Source of the DNA: Vibrio pomeroyi
GTDB taxonomy: Bacteria > Pseudomonadota > Gammaproteobacteria > Enterobacterales > Vibrionaceae
NCBI GenBank assembly: GCA_041879425.1
Contig: CP090855.1
Coordinates: 1,922,001 to 1,986,000 of the forward strand
Reading direction: 5' to 3'
DNA: 64,000 nucleotides
Numbering within the stretch: position 1 is the first letter of the stretch; the number at the start of each line of letters is the position of its first letter. The notes below the pieces were generated by a model. The model saw only the letters and a program-made list of their open reading frames with translations, did no database searches and was not told where the DNA came from. This document shows positions 17,080 through 26,294 of this stretch, piece by piece. Made by a program: the position numbers and the translations under genes.

Positions 17080-18975
17080 ATGGGAACAGTTTTCCGAAGC
17101 AAAGCCTCGCAGCGCACTCAGTATTTCAGGTTAAATTTAACTTCATGTGCAGTCATGCTGCCGCTTATTGCTCTATACCCCTCCGTTACACACGCCTCTG
17201 ATACCGAATCCACTCCTGCCGTCACCGTTATTGAAACCACTCAACTGGTTGGTTTTGGTGAAGCGAAATATCCAGTCGATTTCACTCACTTTGATTACGT
17301 TAATCCTGATGCGCCAAAACTAGGTAAAGTGACCTACGGCAGCATTGGCACCTACGATAGCTTTAATCGATTCGGTTCTCGCGGCGTTGCGGCAAGTTAC
17401 ACGGGTGAAATTTACGATACCTTGATGTTTTCTCCGAGCGACGAGATTGATGCGTATTATCCATTAATCGCCTCAAAGGTTCGCTACGCCAGTGATTTCA
17501 CTTGGATGGAAATCGATATCAATCCAAAAGCTAAGTTTAATGATGGCGAGCCTATTACGGCTCATGATGTGGCATTCACCTTTAATAAGTTTTCAACCGA
17601 GGGTGTGCCTCAATACCGTGTCTATTACAAAGAAATTAAGTCAGTCACCGCGGTTTCTGATCTAGTGGTTCGTATTGAGATGGAGAAGCCAAACCGCGAG
17701 AAGTTGTTTAGCTTTGCCCAAAGCACTCGCGTACTGCCAGAACATTATTGGAAAGACAAGAAGCTGTCTGAACCTCTAAGTGAGCCGCCTGTAGGCAGTG
17801 GTCCTTATAAGATCATCAGCTATAAATCAGGTCAAAGCGTGACTTACGGTTTAGATGAAAACTACTGGGCTGCCGACCTGCCTGTAAACGTCGGTCGTAA
17901 TAATTTCAAGGAAGTGCAATACGATTACTACCGTGACGACACGGTAATGCTAGAAGCCTTTAAAGCAGGGGAGTTCGACCTTCGAACGGAAAACTCGGCT
18001 AAGTTCTGGGCAAACTCTTACACAGGCGCGAACTTCGACAAAGGCTACATCATCAAAGAAGAGATCAACCATGAGAAGCCAGAAACGACTCAAGGTTTTG
18101 TCTTCAACATTCAATCTCCTGTGTTCTCAGATCCAAAGGTTCGTGAAGCGTTAACCTACGCGATGGACTTTGAATGGATGAACAAGAACATGTTCTATGG
18201 ACAGTACAAGCGTACTCGTAGTTACTTCCAAAACACCGACTATGAAGCGAAAGGCTTGCCAAGCGAAGCTGAAGTAGCGTTACTGTCTCAGTACAAAGAT
18301 CAAATTTCACCACGAGTGTTTACGGAAGAGTTCCAACCACCAGTCACCGATGGTAGCGGTCGTATTCGTAGCCAAATGCGTACAGCTTTCAAATTGCTGA
18401 AAGAGGCGGGTTGGGTGCTGAAAGACAAAGTCATGACCAACGAAAAGACCGGCAAGCCGCTGTCATTTGAGTTGTTGATTTACAGCCCGACGACGGAACG
18501 TATTGCAACGCCTGTTCAGAAGAACTTGAAGCGCATGGGTATCGAGATGAAGATCCGTACCATCGATACGACTCAGTACATCAAGCGTCTTCGTGACCGA
18601 GATTTCGACATGGTCTCTTCGTCATTTTCTGCAAACCCTTATCCTAGCCCGAACTTAATGATTGTTTGGAACTCTAACTACATTGATTCTACTTACAATA
18701 CTGCAGGTGTGATGGATCCAGTGGTTGACGCGTTAACAGAACAAATCGCGAGTAATCAACAGAACCCAGAAAAGCTTCTGACTTTAGGTCGTTCACTAGA
18801 CCGAGTATTGCAATGGAATTTCTACAACATTCCTCAATGGCACGTTGGTGAATATCGCGTGGCAATGTGGGACAAGTTTGAGCGTCCAGATGTATTACCT
18901 AAATATGACTTAGGTATCGATACATGGTGGATTTCAGAAGAGAAGGCAGCTCTGCTTCCTGAAAAACGTCGCTAG
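17080..18975 (+). CDS. yejA: Oligopeptide/microcin C ABC transporter, periplasmic binding protein
   Basis: A 631-residue SBP family 5 protein. Signal sequence in the first 40 residues (hydrophobic SCAVMLPLIALYPSVTHA), then the family motif segments FGEAKYPVDFTHFDYVNPDAPKLG and TLMFSPSDEIDAYYPLIAS and the FNDGEPITAHDVAFTF region that binds peptide backbone. In E. coli YejA with YejBEF imports peptide antibiotics such as microcin C and peptide scavenging substrates. First gene of yejABEF; GGGAGAG precedes the start. The N-terminal extension before the hydrophobic core is somewhat long. Confidence 0.94.
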   Translation: MGTVFRSKASQRTQYFRLNLTSCAVMLPLIALYPSVTHASDTESTPAVTVIETTQLVGFGEAKYPVDFTHFDYVNPDAPKLGKVTYGSIGTYDSFNRFGSRGVAASYTGEIYDTLMFSPSDEIDAYYPLIASKVRYASDFTWMEIDINPKAKFNDGEPITAHDVAFTFNKFSTEGVPQYRVYYKEIKSVTAVSDLVVRIEMEKPNREKLFSFAQSTRVLPEHYWKDKKLSEPLSEPPVGSGPYKIISYKSGQSVTYGLDENYWAADLPVNVGRNNFKEVQYDYYRDDTVMLEAFKAGEFDLRTENSAKFWANSYTGANFDKGYIIKEEINHEKPETTQGFVFNIQSPVFSDPKVREALTYAMDFEWMNKNMFYGQYKRTRSYFQNTDYEAKGLPSEAEVALLSQYKDQISPRVFTEEFQPPVTDGSGRIRSQMRTAFKLLKEAGWVLKDKVMTNEKTGKPLSFELLIYSPTTERIATPVQKNLKRMGIEMKIRTIDTTQYIKRLRDRDFDMVSSSFSANPYPSPNLMIVWNSNYIDSTYNTAGVMDPVVDALTEQIASNQQNPEKLLTLGRSLDRVLQWNFYNIPQWHVGEYRVAMWDKFERPDVLPKYDLGIDTWWISEEKAALLPEKRR

Positions 18976-18987
18976 GAGTTAGTTAGC

Positions 18988-20076
18988 ATGGCCGCGTATA
19001 TATTTCGGCGTTTACTGTTGGTGATCCCCACGCTGTGGGCGATCATCACCATCAACTTTTTCATCATTCAGATTGCGCCTGGTGGCCCGGTAGAACAAGC
19101 CGTTGCTCAATTAGAAGGGCATAACTCTGGCATCATGGAGCGTTTTTCTGGTGGTGGACAAGAAGTTGATTTAAGCGAAAGTGATCAAGCATCTGCCAGT
19201 GGTTATAAAGGCTCACGCGGGCTTGATCCTGAAGTGGTTGAAGAGATCAAAAAGCAGTTTGGTTTTGATAAACCGATTCACGTTCGCTATTTTGATATGT
19301 TGAAAAATTACGCGACCTTTAACTTTGGTGAAAGCCTGTTTAAGGGCGGTAACGTGATTGATTTAATCATCGAGCGTTTACCTGTCTCCATCTCCTTGGG
19401 GTTGTGGAGTACGCTAATCATCTATGTGATTTCGATACCCTTAGGCATTATGAAGGCGATACATCACGGCTCTCGCTTTGATATTTGGTCGAGTGCGGTG
19501 GTGATTGTCGGCTACGCGGTGCCGGGCTTCCTGTTTGCGATCATCCTAATTATTTTGTTCGCGAGTGGTAACTACTTCAGTTGGTTCCCATTGCGTGGCT
19601 TGGTGTCGAGTAATTTTGATCAGCTTAATTGGTATCAGCAAATTGGAGACTACTTCTGGCACTTGGCGTTACCTATTTTTGCTATGGTCATCGGCGGCTT
19701 TGCCACATTGAGCATGCTGACCAAAAACTCCTTCCTTGATGAAATCAATAAGCAATATGTGGTGACCGCGAGAGCGAAAGGCTTGGACGAGAGCAGCATT
19801 CTCTACAAGCACGTTTTCCGTAACGCTATGCTGATCATTATTGCGGGTTTCCCAAGCGCATTTATTAGTATTTTCTTCACGGGTTCTATGTTGATTGAAG
19901 TGATGTTTTCACTCGAAGGCATTGGGCTGCTTGGCTTTGAATCGACCATTCAACGTGACTATCCCGTGGTGTTCAGTTCTCTCTATATCATGACCTTGCT
20001 TGGCTTGGTGCTGAGCATTATCTCCGACCTGACGTATACCTGGGTTGATCCTCGAATTGATTTTGAAGCGCGTTAA
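18988..20076 (+). CDS. yejB: Oligopeptide/microcin C ABC transporter permease
   Basis: A 362-residue inner-membrane permease of the DppB type. N-terminal helix MAAYIFRRLLLVIPTLWAI, a long periplasmic loop (about 35-130), then the transmembrane core with the EAA-like loop (VVTARAKGLDESSILYKHVFRNA) that contacts the ATPase. It starts 12 bp after yejA. Length and order match E. coli YejB. Confidence 0.95.
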   Translation: MAAYIFRRLLLVIPTLWAIITINFFIIQIAPGGPVEQAVAQLEGHNSGIMERFSGGGQEVDLSESDQASASGYKGSRGLDPEVVEEIKKQFGFDKPIHVRYFDMLKNYATFNFGESLFKGGNVIDLIIERLPVSISLGLWSTLIIYVISIPLGIMKAIHHGSRFDIWSSAVVIVGYAVPGFLFAIILIILFASGNYFSWFPLRGLVSSNFDQLNWYQQIGDYFWHLALPIFAMVIGGFATLSMLTKNSFLDEINKQYVVTARAKGLDESSILYKHVFRNAMLIIIAGFPSAFISIFFTGSMLIEVMFSLEGIGLLGFESTIQRDYPVVFSSLYIMTLLGLVLSIISDLTYTWVDPRIDFEAR

Positions 20077-20107
20077 TGGCGAACGAATAACAAGGTATTG
20101 ATAATAA

Positions 20108-21130
20108 ATGTTTAACAACCCTTTAGCTGAAGCTCGTTGGTTACGTTTTAAAGCAAACAAGCGTGGTTTTATCTCTCTTTGGATATTTACCATCTTGTTT
20201 GGCTTGAGCCTGTTCGCTGAAATCATTGCCAACGATAAGCCACTCTTAGTTTCTTACGATAATCAGTGGTTTGTGCCTGTTATCAATGAATATGCTGAGA
20301 CAGAGTTTGGTGGCGAGTTTGAAACTGAAGCCGACTACAAAGATCCGTATGTTATTGAACTCATTGAAGAGAGCGGTTACATCGTGTGGCCAATCATTCC
20401 GTTTAGCTACGACACTATAAACTTCGATATTTCAGGTGCGGTGCCATCGGAACCCGATTCGGTGAACTGGCTAGGAACCGATGATAAAGGGCGAGATGTA
20501 TTAGCTCGTATCATTTATGGCTTCCGTATTTCCGTTCTATTTGGTTTTATTCTGACGATTGTATCGAGTGTGATCGGTGTCGTCGTCGGGGCAACACAAG
20601 GGTACTACGGTGGCTGGGTTGATCTATTCGGACAGCGCTTCATTGAAGTCTGGTCTGGTATGCCAACTCTGTTCCTGTTGATTATTTTGTCGAGTTTTAT
20701 TGAGCCGAATTTCTGGTGGTTGCTAGGGATTATGGTGCTGTTCAGTTGGATGAGTTTAGTAGGCATCGTGCGAGCGGAATTTTTACGCTGCCGAAACTTC
20801 GATTATGTGCGCGCCGCGCAGGCCATGGGTGTTGATGATAAACGCATTATGCTTCGTCACATGCTGCCCAACGCTATGGTTGCATCATTAACCATGATGC
20901 CGTTTATTCTTTCTGGCTCGGTGACCACATTAACCTCATTAGATTTCTTGGGCTTTGGTCTTCCTGCGGGTTCGCCTTCATTAGGTGAACTGTTGGCGCA
21001 AGGTAAAGCGAACTTACAAGCGCCTTGGCTTGGTATCTCTGCTTTCGTTGTGCTTTCACTGATGCTTACGTTACTTGTCTTCGTTGGTGAAGCTGTACGT
21101 GATGCCTTCGACCCACATCAACAGAAGTAA
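20108..21130 (+). CDS. yejE: Oligopeptide/microcin C ABC transporter permease
   Basis: A 340-residue permease of the DppC type that pairs with YejB. One N-terminal helix, a periplasmic domain with NWLGTDDKGRDVLARIIYGFRIS, and the EAA-like loop DYVRAAQAMGVDDKRIMLRHMLPNA near residue 235-260. It lies 31 bp after yejB and ten bases before yejF, inside the operon. Confidence 0.95.
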   Translation: MFNNPLAEARWLRFKANKRGFISLWIFTILFGLSLFAEIIANDKPLLVSYDNQWFVPVINEYAETEFGGEFETEADYKDPYVIELIEESGYIVWPIIPFSYDTINFDISGAVPSEPDSVNWLGTDDKGRDVLARIIYGFRISVLFGFILTIVSSVIGVVVGATQGYYGGWVDLFGQRFIEVWSGMPTLFLLIILSSFIEPNFWWLLGIMVLFSWMSLVGIVRAEFLRCRNFDYVRAAQAMGVDDKRIMLRHMLPNAMVASLTMMPFILSGSVTTLTSLDFLGFGLPAGSPSLGELLAQGKANLQAPWLGISAFVVLSLMLTLLVFVGEAVRDAFDPHQQK

Positions 21131-21139
21131 GGATAGGTT

Positions 21140-22762
21140 ATGACTTCAAATACAACGCCTGCTTCTCCAGTTTTGACGATAGATAAGCTGTCTGTAGGTT
21201 TCGGGCGAAGAAACTCGATAGAACAAGTGACACAAGATGTCTCTTTAGAAATATACAAAGGTGAAACGCTCGCGCTAGTGGGTGAGAGTGGTTCTGGTAA
21301 ATCGGTCACGGCTAATTCGATTTTAAAGCTGTTACCAAAAGGTTCATCTCATTACTTAAACGGTAAGATCAATTTCTCTGGCACCGATATTCTGAGTTGT
21401 TCTGAAAGACAGCTGCGTGGGATTCGTGGTGGCCGTATCGGCATGATCTTCCAAGAGCCTATGGTTTCCCTAAACCCGCTTCATCGAATTGGCAAACAGC
21501 TTGTTGAAACCCTCGCGATTCACCGAGGTATGCGAACCAACAAAGCGCAAGCTTTGGCTATTGAGTGGCTTTCTAAGGTTGGGATTCGATACCCTGAGCA
21601 AAAGATTTCAGCGTACCCACATGAGTTATCTGGTGGTGAACGTCAACGTGTAATGATCGCGATGGCACTTATCAATGAACCAGAGTTGCTAATTGCTGAT
21701 GAGCCGACAACTGCATTGGATGTTTCGGTACAGGCGCAGATCCTCGACCTGCTGAAAGATCTGCAACAAGAGCTCGGTATGGCGATGCTTTTCATTACTC
21801 ATGACTTAAGTATTGTTCGTAAAATTGCTGACAGAGTCGCGGTAATGAAAGACGGTCGCCTTGTTGAAAGCAACGACTGTAAAACGCTGTTTAACGCGCC
21901 TGCTCACCCTTACACTCAGAAACTCATCAACTCCGATCCAAAAGGTTTACCTGTTCCCGTATCACCAGAAAGTAAACCTCTGCTTGATGTAAACCAACTG
22001 CGTGTTTGGTTCCCGATTACGGGCGGTTTGTTCAAGCGAACCATTTCGCATGTTAAAGCCGTCACGGATATGGAGTTCACCTTGAAGAAAGGGCACTCTA
22101 TCGGCCTAGTCGGTGAGAGTGGCTCGGGTAAATCAACAACGGGTATGGCAATTTTGAAGCTGGTGGAGAGTGAAGGCTCGATAACTTATTCGAGCGAACA
22201 GCTTCAAGGGTTAAACCGTCAACAGATGCTGCCGTTTCGAAGCCGTATGCAAGTTGTCTTTCAAGACCCGTTCTCGGCATTGAACCCAAGGATGTCGGTC
22301 GCGCAAGTAATTGGTGAGGGTTTGTTAGTGCATCAACAATTGGATGACACAGAACTAGACCAACGCATCTGTGATGTTATGAAAGAAGTCGACCTAGACC
22401 CTGAAACTCGTCACCGTTACCCGAATGAGTTTTCAGGCGGGCAAAGGCAGCGTATCGCGATTGCTCGTGCTTTGATTCTGAAGCCAGAGTTTATCTTGTT
22501 AGATGAACCGACGTCGTCACTCGACAGAACCGTTCAAGCGCAAGTGCTGGATCTACTGAAGTCACTCCAAGAAAAGTACGATCTGACGTATCTATTCATC
22601 AGCCATGATTTGAATGTCGTGAAGTCCCTATGTCATTACACCATCGTGATGAAAGCCGGTGAGGTGATAGAGAAGGGCGATACTGAAACTTTGTTTGGTA
22701 ATCCGCAGCATGAGTACACCAAGCAGTTGGTTAGCCTCTCGAATGTCGGTGGAGCTTTATAA
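21140..22762 (+). CDS. yejF: Oligopeptide/microcin C ABC transporter, fused double ATPase
   Basis: A 540-residue protein with two ABC domains in one chain, the usual YejF form. Both halves are complete: Walker A GESGSGKS twice, signatures LSGGERQRV and FSGGQRQRI, Walker B LLIADEPT and FILLDEPT, each followed by the oligopeptide-transporter C-terminal extension (HPYTQKLI; HEYTKQLV). It drives import through YejBE. Last gene of the operon. Confidence 0.95.
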   Translation: MTSNTTPASPVLTIDKLSVGFGRRNSIEQVTQDVSLEIYKGETLALVGESGSGKSVTANSILKLLPKGSSHYLNGKINFSGTDILSCSERQLRGIRGGRIGMIFQEPMVSLNPLHRIGKQLVETLAIHRGMRTNKAQALAIEWLSKVGIRYPEQKISAYPHELSGGERQRVMIAMALINEPELLIADEPTTALDVSVQAQILDLLKDLQQELGMAMLFITHDLSIVRKIADRVAVMKDGRLVESNDCKTLFNAPAHPYTQKLINSDPKGLPVPVSPESKPLLDVNQLRVWFPITGGLFKRTISHVKAVTDMEFTLKKGHSIGLVGESGSGKSTTGMAILKLVESEGSITYSSEQLQGLNRQQMLPFRSRMQVVFQDPFSALNPRMSVAQVIGEGLLVHQQLDDTELDQRICDVMKEVDLDPETRHRYPNEFSGGQRQRIAIARALILKPEFILLDEPTSSLDRTVQAQVLDLLKSLQEKYDLTYLFISHDLNVVKSLCHYTIVMKAGEVIEKGDTETLFGNPQHEYTKQLVSLSNVGGAL

Positions 22763-22879
22763 TGCAGGGAGTTTGTTTAAAACAAATGGGCTCTGGTTGA
22801 ATTCAACATGGTCATTTACTTGTTTTACGATTACACTGCGCCCAATATTTCAGAAGTACATATTTAGGTAGAGGTCACC

Positions 22880-23425
22880 ATGGACCAAGAACATTACGAA
22901 GACGCTGATTACGAAGGTTACGAGCACGGTGAAGAAGGCGAAGAGATTGAAATCGAAGCCATTGGTATCGATGTTTCTTCTCAGCCAATCGAGCTCTACA
23001 AAGTGTTTAAGATTGCTAACCTAGTAAGCGGTGGCGGTGAAGCTAAGCACATTATTTCGGAAGGCTACGTAGCGGTAAATGGTGAGCTAGAAACGCGTAA
23101 GCGCCGCAAGATGTACGATGGTGACTTTTTCGAATTCAACCAAGAATACTATGTAGTGGTGTGTGATCAGCCAGTACAAGAAGAATCAGAAAAGCCGAAA
23201 AAGAAAGAAGCGCCTAAACAAAATAACAAGGCGAAGAAAGGCCAATCTAAAAAAGGTTCAAGCAAGAAAGAATCACAGCGAAGCACTGCAGATATGCTAA
23301 GCGCTAAAGCTGAACCTAAGAAACAGAAAAAAGATAAGAAAGAAAACAAACCGAAAAAGAAAGCGGACACGCCTAAGCCAACACGTGATGACAAAAGCGG
23401 CCGTAACTCTATCGAATTCTTCTAA
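22880..23425 (+). CDS. S4-domain RNA-binding protein with acidic head and lysine-rich tail
   Basis: A 181-residue protein. Residues 1-30 are strongly acidic, 35-95 form an S4 RNA-binding domain of the YbcJ type (IELYKVFKIANLVSGGGEAKHIISEGYVAVNGELETRKRRKMYDGD), and 100-181 is a disordered Lys/Ser/Pro tail. E. coli YbcJ is only about 70 residues, so both extensions are additions. Likely binds structured RNA or ribosome; the exact role is unknown. Monocistronic, ATG preceded by AGAGGTCACC. Confidence 0.88.
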   Translation: MDQEHYEDADYEGYEHGEEGEEIEIEAIGIDVSSQPIELYKVFKIANLVSGGGEAKHIISEGYVAVNGELETRKRRKMYDGDFFEFNQEYYVVVCDQPVQEESEKPKKKEAPKQNNKAKKGQSKKGSSKKESQRSTADMLSAKAEPKKQKKDKKENKPKKKADTPKPTRDDKSGRNSIEFF

Positions 23426-23496
23426 ACTACAGCTCTAAAACGATTCTTCGATAGCTTAGCCTCGCTACATGTATTTTTAGCGTTTGCCAGATGCCT

Positions 23497-23528
23497 AAAG
23501 GCTCACTGTGATAGTGAGCCTTTTTTGT
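23497..23528 (+). terminator. Rho-independent terminator
   Basis: Stem AAGGCTCACT / AGTGAGCCTT with a four-base loop and a T-run on the plus strand, between the S4 gene and the convergent symporter gene. Confidence 0.88.
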
Positions 23529-23555
23529 TGTAGCTAGCTTAATTTGAGGATAACT

Positions 23556-25289
23556 CTAACTGGTTTGTTCTACTTCGTTTGACGTCTTAGATCGCTTGAA
23601 TGAGTAAATCATATAACCGATGACGCTTGCAGCAACAATGACAGAGCAGACTCGGATAAAGTTGATCAACATTGGTGCGTTCTCAATGAACTCGTTAATC
23701 CCCCAAAGTAGAACGAGCGAGAATACGAACATCACGAGCAGTCCCCAACAAGGCGCATCGACTTTACCCGGAACAACATACCAACCATCTTCTTTGACCG
23801 GCTTGTTCAAGCGTGCATATTCTGCTTGCTGGCCTTTGACTGTATAAAGGTGCATTTCTGTCTGTTTGCCAGTTAGCAACAAGCTGGCAGCGTACGCGAC
23901 AATCGCATTCACGAAAACACCGATGACACAGTACCAAGGCCAAGCGATATCAGTCGCTACTGCTACATACCAGATTGCCAAGAAGCTTGCTGCGACACCA
24001 ATTAATAGTCCTTTTTCTGTAATATGTTTGGAGTAGAAACCAAGCACGAACATACAGAAGTTTGCACCTACAAAATACGAACCCGCTTTACTCAATATTT
24101 CTAAAACTGAGCCTGTACTGGTTGCAAACATGAAAGCTGGAATGATGATACATAGCGCCCACATAACCGTGAAGAAACGCGATACTTTGAGGTAATGTTC
24201 CTCTGACTCGTTTTTCTTGTAAAAGCGTTTATAGAAGTCAGTAACAGAGACGGTAGCCATAGAGTTAAAAGCGGAGTCTAGGCTCGACATACTTGCTGCT
24301 AGAATAGCCGCCGCGATGATTCCCATCAGCCCTGGCATACCATATTCGCTGGCATAGTGAAGGATGATGGTATTACCATTCTCAAACTCTTTACCATCGT
24401 AGTAAGCGTTAAATAATACGCCTAACAGAATGAATACGAAGTAGATGAAGAAAGCAACGTAACCCATCATTAGCATCGCTTTTTTCGCATCACCCATATT
24501 CTTAGCCGCCATACAGCGTTGAACCATCATTTGGTTACCGCCATACACAGTCGTGTGGAACATTGTCATTGCGATAACGCCGGCCCATACCGTGGTCACT
24601 TGGCTTAAATCTAAATTGGTCTGTAACGCGTCGGTCATGCCGTCTGACTTAAGGTTTTGCATCACTTCCGTCATTGGTTGTGGCATGCCATTCCAAACGG
24701 CTTCGATGATGATGAACGCACCAAGAAACAAAATGACCGCTTGAATGACATCTGTCCAAATAACGGCGGCAATTCCCCCCATTACGGTATAGATTAGCGC
24801 GATAACAGTGACGATGATGATGCAGTAAGTTACGTCGATGCCTGTAATGAACTCGAGGATTAACGAGGTCGCATATAAGACCGCAGCGGAGCTTATCGCC
24901 TGTTTAATTAAGAAAATCAAAGACAGAGTGATACGAGAAGCTTTACCAAAGCGTCGTTCTTGATATTCATAAATTGAAGTAAGACCGTTGTTGTAGAAAA
25001 ACGGCATAAACACAGCAACGATAAAGAAAATCACCAAAGGGTAGTTTAGGTGGATAGCGATCACCGACAAGCCTTCTTTGTAAGACCAAGCTGGCCCACC
25101 TAAGAAAGACATCGCACTGACATAGGTACACACAACAGAAATACCGATGGCCCACCATGGAATGTTTCTATCGCCTAATGCAAATTGGTTAGCGGAAGTC
25201 ACGCGTCTACCAACCAGTGCACCCATAACTAAAGTCAGGACGATATAGGTACCGAGAATTGTCCAGTTTAAAGCGCCAAACTCATACAT
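23556..25289 (-). CDS. Sodium:solute symporter (SSS family)
   Basis: A 577-residue polytopic carrier. The start is placed at the ATG six bases after AAGGAC rather than the GTG two codons earlier. Family signatures include ISVVCTYVSAMSFLGGPAWSYKEG near helix 2 and YGGNQMMVQRCMAAKN. Substrates of this family are sugars, carboxylates, amino acids or osmolytes and cannot be told from the sequence. Its start overlaps the stop of the upstream SnoaL-like gene by eight bases, so the three-gene operon (two SnoaL-like genes then this carrier) is translationally coupled; the operon has an upstream operator shared with the neighbouring TRAP and dehydrogenase units. Confidence 0.92.
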   Translation of the reverse strand: MYEFGALNWTILGTYIVLTLVMGALVGRRVTSANQFALGDRNIPWWAIGISVVCTYVSAMSFLGGPAWSYKEGLSVIAIHLNYPLVIFFIVAVFMPFFYNNGLTSIYEYQERRFGKASRITLSLIFLIKQAISSAAVLYATSLILEFITGIDVTYCIIIVTVIALIYTVMGGIAAVIWTDVIQAVILFLGAFIIIEAVWNGMPQPMTEVMQNLKSDGMTDALQTNLDLSQVTTVWAGVIAMTMFHTTVYGGNQMMVQRCMAAKNMGDAKKAMLMMGYVAFFIYFVFILLGVLFNAYYDGKEFENGNTIILHYASEYGMPGLMGIIAAAILAASMSSLDSAFNSMATVSVTDFYKRFYKKNESEEHYLKVSRFFTVMWALCIIIPAFMFATSTGSVLEILSKAGSYFVGANFCMFVLGFYSKHITEKGLLIGVAASFLAIWYVAVATDIAWPWYCVIGVFVNAIVAYAASLLLTGKQTEMHLYTVKGQQAEYARLNKPVKEDGWYVVPGKVDAPCWGLLVMFVFSLVLLWGINEFIENAPMLINFIRVCSVIVAASVIGYMIYSFKRSKTSNEVEQTS

Positions 25290-26277
25290 GCTCACGTCCT
25301 TTTAGTTGTTCTTCCATTTGCTCAAACAGATCGTAACCAAGCTGTTTTAAGATGTGTGCGATATCGATAGCGACCCAGTTCTCCTTGAGTAGTTCGCCTT
25401 CTCGTCGCCAGATATCCATAACGCGAAGCTCGATGTGCTTGCCTGTCGGTGCTAACCCTAACCAGCCACTGGTGCCAGTATGTGTACCGTGCATGTGTGG
25501 CCAACCACCTGTGGATACGTAGTCATTTTTGGACAAAATATTGAGCTCTATATCGACACTTCGATCAGGGAAGGCAAAGACAAATGGTCCTTGATGGTGG
25601 TCGCGGAAGCCTTGGATACCACGAGTCGTACCAATACCAGCCGGTCCGTACCACATGAAGTCGTCATGCCAGTAGTTTTCTAGATCCATTGAATCAAGGC
25701 GTTTACCATCAAATCGACCTAAGCAAGCCAGCATGTCTAGCACTAGTTTTTGGCTTTTCTGACTCTCTTCAGTGTTGACGCTACCTGCATATATGCCATC
25801 TTGAGTTGCTGGGGCAGGGACTAGCCCAGCATGACCTAGGCTTGCTCGCAACGGATTAACACAAGCTTGGTTCATTGCATCAATAAAATCAGGGATTAGA
25901 TAGGATTCGACAATTTGACCCTCTTGGATACAAACCATTTCGGTATAGCGCAAGTAGAGTGTTTTTCCTGTTGCTGGGATACCAAACAATGGTTTTGCAA
26001 ATGTGCCAACAAAGTAGCCAGTAGAGTTTACCCAAGTGCGGCCTTCGTATTCACCTTGCATAATGATTGAAGGGCGTCGTTCTACATCAGGTAGCGAGTT
26101 TACTAGCGGCAATAAGAATGCTTGCTCGGTCGCATCGACACCAGAGATGTCATTAATCGGGTGAGCGACACACCATTTAACGTCGGCATTTAGCATCTCT
26201 TGAGCTACTTGAGTACGCTCTGAAGAGTGAGCGTTAAAATACGTTTTGTAGAAATTTTCAATCAAGCTGTTCAACAT
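25282..26277 (-). CDS. Double-domain SnoaL-like (NTF2-fold, ester cyclase type) protein
   Basis: A 331-residue cytoplasmic protein made of two SnoaL-like NTF2-fold domains (about 1-150 and 175-320). The first has HPINDISGVDA, GIPATGKTLYLRYTEM and DFIDAMNQ; the second has YGPAGIGTTRGIQGFRDHHQGPF and APTGKHIELRVMDIWRREG. SnoaL enzymes cyclise polyketide esters by acid-base chemistry without cofactors; relatives in catabolic clusters have unknown reactions. ATG has AAGGAA upstream. It sits between a similar two-domain paralogue and the symporter. Confidence 0.85.
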   Translation of the reverse strand: MLNSLIENFYKTYFNAHSSERTQVAQEMLNADVKWCVAHPINDISGVDATEQAFLLPLVNSLPDVERRPSIIMQGEYEGRTWVNSTGYFVGTFAKPLFGIPATGKTLYLRYTEMVCIQEGQIVESYLIPDFIDAMNQACVNPLRASLGHAGLVPAPATQDGIYAGSVNTEESQKSQKLVLDMLACLGRFDGKRLDSMDLENYWHDDFMWYGPAGIGTTRGIQGFRDHHQGPFVFAFPDRSVDIELNILSKNDYVSTGGWPHMHGTHTGTSGWLGLAPTGKHIELRVMDIWRREGELLKENWVAIDIAHILKQLGYDLFEQMEEQLKGREHV

Positions 26278-26294
26278 GTTATTTCCTTATATAG

